63,685 nt of DNA from Phoronis australis (lineage: Eukaryota; Phoronida; Phoronidae), in assembly GCA_002633005.1 (NCBI GenBank), contig NMRA01000266.1, forward strand, positions 251,793-315,477. The letters are read 5' to 3'. Shown here in pieces: positions 58,725-63,685 of this stretch (position 1 is the stretch's first letter; each line of letters begins with the position of its first letter). The translations under genes and the position numbers were made by a program. Under the pieces are notes generated by a model. It did no database searches. It had not been told where the DNA came from and was given only the letters and a program-made list of their open reading frames with translations.

Positions 58725-61542
58725 CTGGGATAAGGAAAAAGAAGAAAACAATCAGTAAACTGCTTTGACAAGAAATCAATTTCACTTCATCGTAAACTCT
58801 GCAAAAATAATTACGGCCCAACTCAGTACCACTGTGCATACCACTAACTAGTCAACATGCGGAAATTGAATGCTTAAAGCAGCTTGTATGTCAATGGTTC
58901 GCGTGACTTTACAAAACACGTGCATATTCATAAACATACGAAATGATCTAGGATTCATGACGAATGCTCATTTGATAGAAAGTTCGTCCATTTCCGTGTG
59001 ACGTTATCGTGTACATTACTACACATTGTAATATAACAACATGCACATGTACGTCTTACCGAAACAAAGAATTGAATCGAATGAGAGTGTTTCCAAGTGC
59101 ATGTTTCACGTAAAGTCACTTTTAAAAGATTTAAACCTTTCACACCACGGTCACAAATGCTCGAAGTCGGTTGCCAACAAAACCTGAGTTCGACTGAGCA
59201 GTATGAAAAGTTGGGTGTGTATTGATATTGAAAAAAAACAAAGGCTTTTGTTGTTTCTTAACCCTGGTCAACTTCAAAAAAACCTATCTCGTTCAACTAT
59301 AATCCAAAAAATTAATGAGTTTTTCGGTCGTAAAAAGGGATGATGTACCGTCAAATAGCGACTATCATGGATTGCCTTCCGAAGTTGGCTAGTTGCCAGT
59401 GGCCCTCATCCGGAGCCCGTTTCTCGAAGATGATTGGCTTTTGTCTTTTGACTTTGGCCAGAATCCAGAAATCCGACTAAGAGTAGCTAAAAGTTGCCGG
59501 TTTTTTTGTCTTTTGAGTTTCGGTAGTAATGAATCAAGTGTTCAGAAGCATGTGAATGTGTTCGGTAAAGAATGGATGTTAGGTCCTAGCTGTCATCCAG
59601 GAACCAGTTGCATAAAAGTTATACGCTGCATATAAAAAAAGATGTCGCATTATCACGTGCCACGTTGTTATTGTTGAACAATGCCCCCGACGTCACACAA
59701 CAATCAAACTTTTCCAACGGATAATTTTGAAGTTTTATGCTACCCAGCCAATGATGCGAGAGATAGCAACCAAGAAGCACCCTCTGGTGTTAGGCTATGT
59801 AGGTCCATAGAAATGGTTGGTCGGATTCGTATGAAATGCAACTCCATCGCTCAGTGATTCTGGACAAAACTCTAGCTGACCAGTGCGTAAATACACTTTA
59901 ATGAGTACTTTACTGCAAAAATTAGTTTCGTCCCAATCTGTTCTTGAGCGAGGATGTGACCTGTTTCGGCGTGCAGATAGCGCCCTCGGTGAGCAGTTGT
60001 CGGGCATCATTTGTTTGACGTCATTTAGGAATCGCTACGAAGGTGATTTACAGACGTCTTTAGCAAATTTAAAATTTTGTCATCAATTATAGGGAACAAT
60101 TTTAATATATTAGTTTGTTCGGACTATCTATAGGACCAGTTTTGTCTTCTTTGTCTTTGCACTAGACTTACACATGGATATCACACATTTCAGTTCTGTT
60201 TGTTGTTACGAATGAGATTTTTTCAGCCTGTCATTTTAGAACAAACGAAGTGATATTATAAGCAACATTCTATCCAGAGCTAATCCTCTCAACGAGTTCT
60301 TCTGCAGCTTCCAAATCGTGTTCCTAGAAGTTGTGGGAATCGGACATTTTCCGATTCGTCGGAAACGGTTTTCTGATAGAGCCTCGATTCTGAATCGGTT
60401 TTGATAACGTTGGTTGCACTTGATTAACAACGCTTAGTCAGCCGACTAAGGCATTTGATTGGTTGTTGGTGACTATTCCAGGCTTACCGACCAATCAAAT
60501 GTCTAAGTCGGTTGTCGCGGGGAACCGGTGAAGTCGTTCACGTGCAGCTTCACTGTATTGTCACAGCACTGAGAAGGCTGTTCGCTTTGATAGACTTTCG
60601 GGCAATTTCTCTTAGGAACAACAGATGACACAACCGTGAATTACAAACGAAGGTTTGAGAGTGACCGAGGTGACTTTATCTGAGTTCTTAAAACAGTTTC
60701 AGCCCACAGCACAGCAGTAATACTTCGTTGGCACTGAAAGGACTAGAGTAGCGCAAACGAGAAAATCTTGTAAAGAATCGGAGAGCAACAAATAACATGC
60801 GTATTTTTAATTCAATAGCAAGAAAACGAGGCAGAAAATGTGCCTGACGGATGTTTACGGCATTGTTTGTAAATACAGCGAAATTCGAGACTTACTGTTT
60901 TCTTTTATCGATGTTGCCGGCAACAGCGTAGCAAATTCTTGCAAGGCTAGTCCCTACCTTAAATAATTATAAAAATATCGAAATCTAGTTTTCAAGCAAA
61001 GAATTTCTACGACACGTTTGCCAGTTTCTGACTTTACTAAGTGGCGTACCCAAGATTTTTGGTTTAAATTTCCGTCAATTTGGCTGTTAAACGTCTTGCG
61101 TAAGAAGGAAAATTACTTAGCTATGCCAAGAATTTAACATTATAAGACTACGATATAAGAATTTTTGTGCACAAGGTCCCAGGACCTGTTAGAAGAAATG
61201 AGCTCCAGAATTCTTAACTCTTTAGAATAAAAATATTAGTTTCTTTTAACTTGTTGAAACTCCACGTTGTACCCAGACTTCACGTTGAAAAACCTCATCG
61301 CCAGCGCGTGAAATCTATAACCATTAGCACTTGGAGCCATGAGTTGACCACAATCAAACATTGTATTTCGCAACGAAATGTTGACATTATGACGACAATG
61401 AAAAAGCGCCATGCAACTGTTAAATTCAGCACATGTGCAATTACACAACTGTATCGAATATTTCCTCCACCAGGGGGATCAATGTCTACGGTACACATTT
61501 GACTACCAGAAAAAATATTCTTAGACAATCTAATAGCACTAG
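58725..61542. other. Intergenic / 5' region of receptor gene
   Basis: Must hold the promoter and signal-peptide exon unless these lie inside the paralogue. None could be identified. A strong minus-strand donor (GTAAGT near 60895) may belong to a 5' exon, but no Met-led hydrophobic frame precedes it. A hairpin repeat is at 60441-60505. Confidence 0.45.
60441..60505. repeat. Imperfect palindrome
   Basis: GCCGACTAAGGCATTTGATT on the left pairs with AATCAAATGTCTAAGTCGGT on the right around ~25 nt. Possibly a tiny MITE. Confidence 0.55.
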
Positions 61543-61909
61543 TCAATGCTGATTTTTCGTCTGCTTTTCGTGCTGTGCTTTTGCAGCCTTCGGCAATTTT
61601 GGATGTGCTGCAGATTTTGACTTCCCGCCGTCTCCCGTGAGCGGTTTTCCTGATTTCATTCCATTTTTTGATGTCGCAGTACTTGCCGCCGCTCGTGACG
61701 TCGTGTCGGCTTGATTCGACGCAGAAGCCTTCAAATGCGTAGAAGTTGAAAGGGTTTGCATTTCTTCCTTGCTTTTCGACGAGTACTTGTCTCGCACGTC
61801 GCCCCGCGCAAGGGCTCCCAATTGAACTGCATTCTGGTCCGAATTGGAGGAAGGCGATGGCAGATTTGCTTGGTTCCTCCTAACTTCTCCGTGTCGTTGA
61901 TCTTTTTGT
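61543..61909 (-). CDS. Upstream paralogue, last exon
   Basis: Acceptor TAATTTTAG, phase 2 in, TGA stop. Begins (R)QKDQRHGEVRRNQANLPSPS, then HLKASASNQADTTSRAA, and ends PKAAKAQHEKQTKNQH. Aligns along its length with 30629-30932 of the downstream gene and extends it by a short insert (VQLGALARGD region). Basic, Ser/Ala-rich and likely disordered. Marks the 3' end of a second mosaic-receptor gene whose extracellular part lies beyond the window. Confidence 0.75.
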
Positions 61910-62913
61910 CTAAAATTATTTCAGATAGCCACTTTATTTCATATTCAGTAAACAAGTCCACACATTGAAACTGTAGAATTGAACATCAATTGTTAACCTG
62001 CACACATCGAAATTACGACCTCGCGATATCATTTGTCTGCCGAAATGGTGCGGCGACTCTAAGTACTTGTAAATCAAGCCGTTCAAACGAATTCATTCAC
62101 TCGCATTCGCCTCTTTAAGTTTCGCTTATCGCTGTCATTTACAGTTTTCGCCTAGCGATGAACTCTTCTCATCGGCTGGCATTTGGGTCACTATTTATTA
62201 TATGACGCCATCAAGTCAAATTCGGAGAGTACAAGATCAAAGCGAATTGATTCACCATTGTTAGAGAAATAAGAAAACAGGACAAATGTAATGGGGAAAG
62301 ATCATTCAGAATTCCCTAAATACCTCAAGGGAATTTTACTTGGTTACTACACAAATATTTTGGCCCCTTACTTCTGATTGGTGTCCATTTCGCAAATTTG
62401 TGAAAAAATATCGATGATGCTTTAGCTCTGTTTGAACTGAGTACATGTATTAGCTACTTACGCTTTTTTACTGCTTCGGAAAAAGTGATCGCGACATAAG
62501 GTCAAGGTCGCTTCTTCGGAAGTGGTGAGCTAAAGAACAACTCGTAAAAACTGTAAAACTACGTCGCTCAGTGACGATTGGTCAGTGATTACTAAAGATA
62601 AACGATTTTTCAATTTCACTCTAAAGCACGAAGAATAGAAACACGTTTTAAGAAATCCCACCAGCAATGGATAAGTATTACGATGACGAGGGTGATGTCC
62701 AGGTTGCGAGATGGCTGAGGTGCCCGGGATGACTAGGGAACGGGGGCCATGCGTACCCAGGAGGAATGGCACGTCCTGACCTTAAGAAGTTTATCAAAAT
62801 GGCATACAGTTGAGTAAGCTTTTGTAACAAGGGAGGGGGCAAAACTGAACTCGGGCAAGTCCCTGTTTTAGTAGACCCCCTGATTGCACAGTGACTGTAC
62901 GTAACTGTTTTAC
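61910..62913. other. Intron of the upstream paralogue
   Basis: About 1 kb, AT-rich, no exon recognised. Confidence 0.5.
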
Positions 62914-63111
62914 CGCCATGGGGACTTCTCGGTTAAGATTTATCGTGGCGTATTGTGAGATTGGTGAAGGTATCGTAGGAATATTATGTAGCCTACCGAA
63001 AATACATTCCGGTTTTCAGTTAGGTTTGGAAGTGTCTGCTCTGGGATAGTTGGAGTGGACGGCACGTTCTCACGACGGGAAATGTGACCGGCAGAACTCC
63101 CATATTTTTCT
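62914..63111 (-). pseudogene. Degenerate tail exon of the upstream paralogue
   Basis: The end segment aligns at base level with the ends of exons 38074 and 63207 (CAATACGCCACGATAAATCT, then CCCCATGGCG and a GTAAAA donor). However, the phase-2 frame that the donor needs meets TAA just upstream, and the open frame shifts between blocks (VPSTPTIPEQTLPNL, then IPSPISQYATINLN). Reads as a duplicated tail module that has decayed. Confidence 0.45.
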
Positions 63112-63206
63112 GGCTTGGGGTGAACCAAAGGGTGCGTCTTGGATTAAGACCCCGTGTAGGTCATGATAATTATCCACTATTTATGCAATCAATATTTAAC
63201 GTGTAC

Positions 63207-63685
63207 CTTTCTTTCCACTCAGGGGTTTTTAGGACGAGATTTGCCGTGGCGACTTCAGGGATTGGTGACGGTTTTGTGGTATGTAATGCACCTTTAACAC
63301 GTAAAGCGCTTGCATTAGCCATGGAAGTGGAATGCATCGGCTCCTGGCCAAAGTTAGCTCTTGAAATTGGAGTGGATGTTTCTTTCCCACGTCCGTCAGT
63401 TTGATGAGCAGGAGGCATTTTTATTTTAGGCTTCGGTGGAACCACAGGAGGAACCTTTGACTTGGGCTTTGTTTTCGTTGCAGGATCTCCCAGTGGCGCA
63501 AATGGCCCTTTGGCATTTTTCCCGTCAGGAGTTCGCATCAAGTTGGACGGCCTCGTCTCCGCACGTTCTGAGTGCAACTTTGGACTCAAAACTTTGGGTT
63601 TTTGAAGCGTTGGCAACGCACGCGCAGCACCTTTTGCACCTGCATTAAGCATCGTAGTGGAATGCATCGGTTCCTGGTTAGCATT
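63207..63685 (-). CDS. Upstream paralogue, tail exon (5' end outside window)
   Basis: Open to the window edge; donor GTACAC from 63206, phase 2 out. Contains NAGAKGAARALPTLQKPKV, ETRPSNLMRTPDGKNAKGP, SKVPPVVPPKPKIKMPPAHQ, STPISRANFGQEPMHSTSM, ASALRVKGA, and ends LVLKTPEWKE. It matches block order and wording of exons 35161 (ETRPPILMRNP, TPISKGNIGQEPMHSTP, NASALRV, LKTPDGKE) and 38074 (AGAKGAA, PPKPK). Proline-rich cytoplasmic tail with SH3-ligand-like motifs. Confidence 0.75.

Noticed and set aside
61236-61546. Cysteine-containing minus-strand frames that could be a secreted-domain exon
   Set aside because: Cysteine spacing fits no family I recognise and no phase-1 splice sites were found. 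It lies just after the paralogue's stop codon.

Overview
This is metazoan nuclear DNA, not bacterial. Coding sequence is broken into exons with GT-AG (once GC-AG) junctions, introns are large and full of small transposons and microsatellites, and the recognisable domains are animal ones: group A SRCR, WSC, kringle, EGF, a TRP-type channel and a Penelope-like GIY-YIG endonuclease. The domain mix, AT-rich non-coding DNA, CATGTACATGTA words and apparent allelic duplications at short N gaps suggest a highly heterozygous marine invertebrate. A lancelet-like deuterostome is a reasonable guess, but the sequence does not prove it.

Layout: 1-3.0 kb has repeats only. 3.05-5.07 kb (minus) is one large exon of a TRP-family channel with ankyrin region, six membrane segments and pore; its first exon was not found. 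7.1-8.85 kb is an inverted head-to-head pair of 5'-truncated Penelope-like remnants. 8.85-25.3 kb has no convincing gene; it holds a 1.8 kb tandem duplication across an N gap (13.3-16.8 kb), several TIR elements, a tRNA-like SINE head and a repeat with YY1-like motifs. 25.36-30.19 kb is a second copy of 31.61-36.59 kb, bounded by single Ns and probably a misplaced allele.

The main content is a minus-strand receptor gene from at least 58.7 kb down to 30.6 kb. In transcript order: 18-nt linker microexon, SRCR, SRCR (two exons each, six Cys each), WSC, kringle, kringle, 21-nt microexon, partial EGF plus calcium-binding EGF, one transmembrane helix, then a long proline/lysine-rich cytoplasmic tail from four exons and a poly(A) signal. 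Reading phase matches at every junction: extracellular domains and linkers are phase 1-1 modules, the transmembrane exon switches 1 to 2, and each internal tail exon is phase 2-2. Tail exons share a start motif resembling (R)Q-x-D-Q-Q-H and an end motif resembling K-T-P-x-x-K-E-R, with PPKP (SH3-ligand-like) repeats between. The first (signal peptide) exon was not identified.

From 63.685 to 61.54 kb is the 3' end of a tandem paralogue: a partial tail exon, a degenerate tail exon and a homologous last exon. The locus therefore looks like a tandem family of mosaic SRCR/WSC/kringle receptors whose signalling tails grow by duplication of symmetric exons. This is the most noteworthy system in the window.
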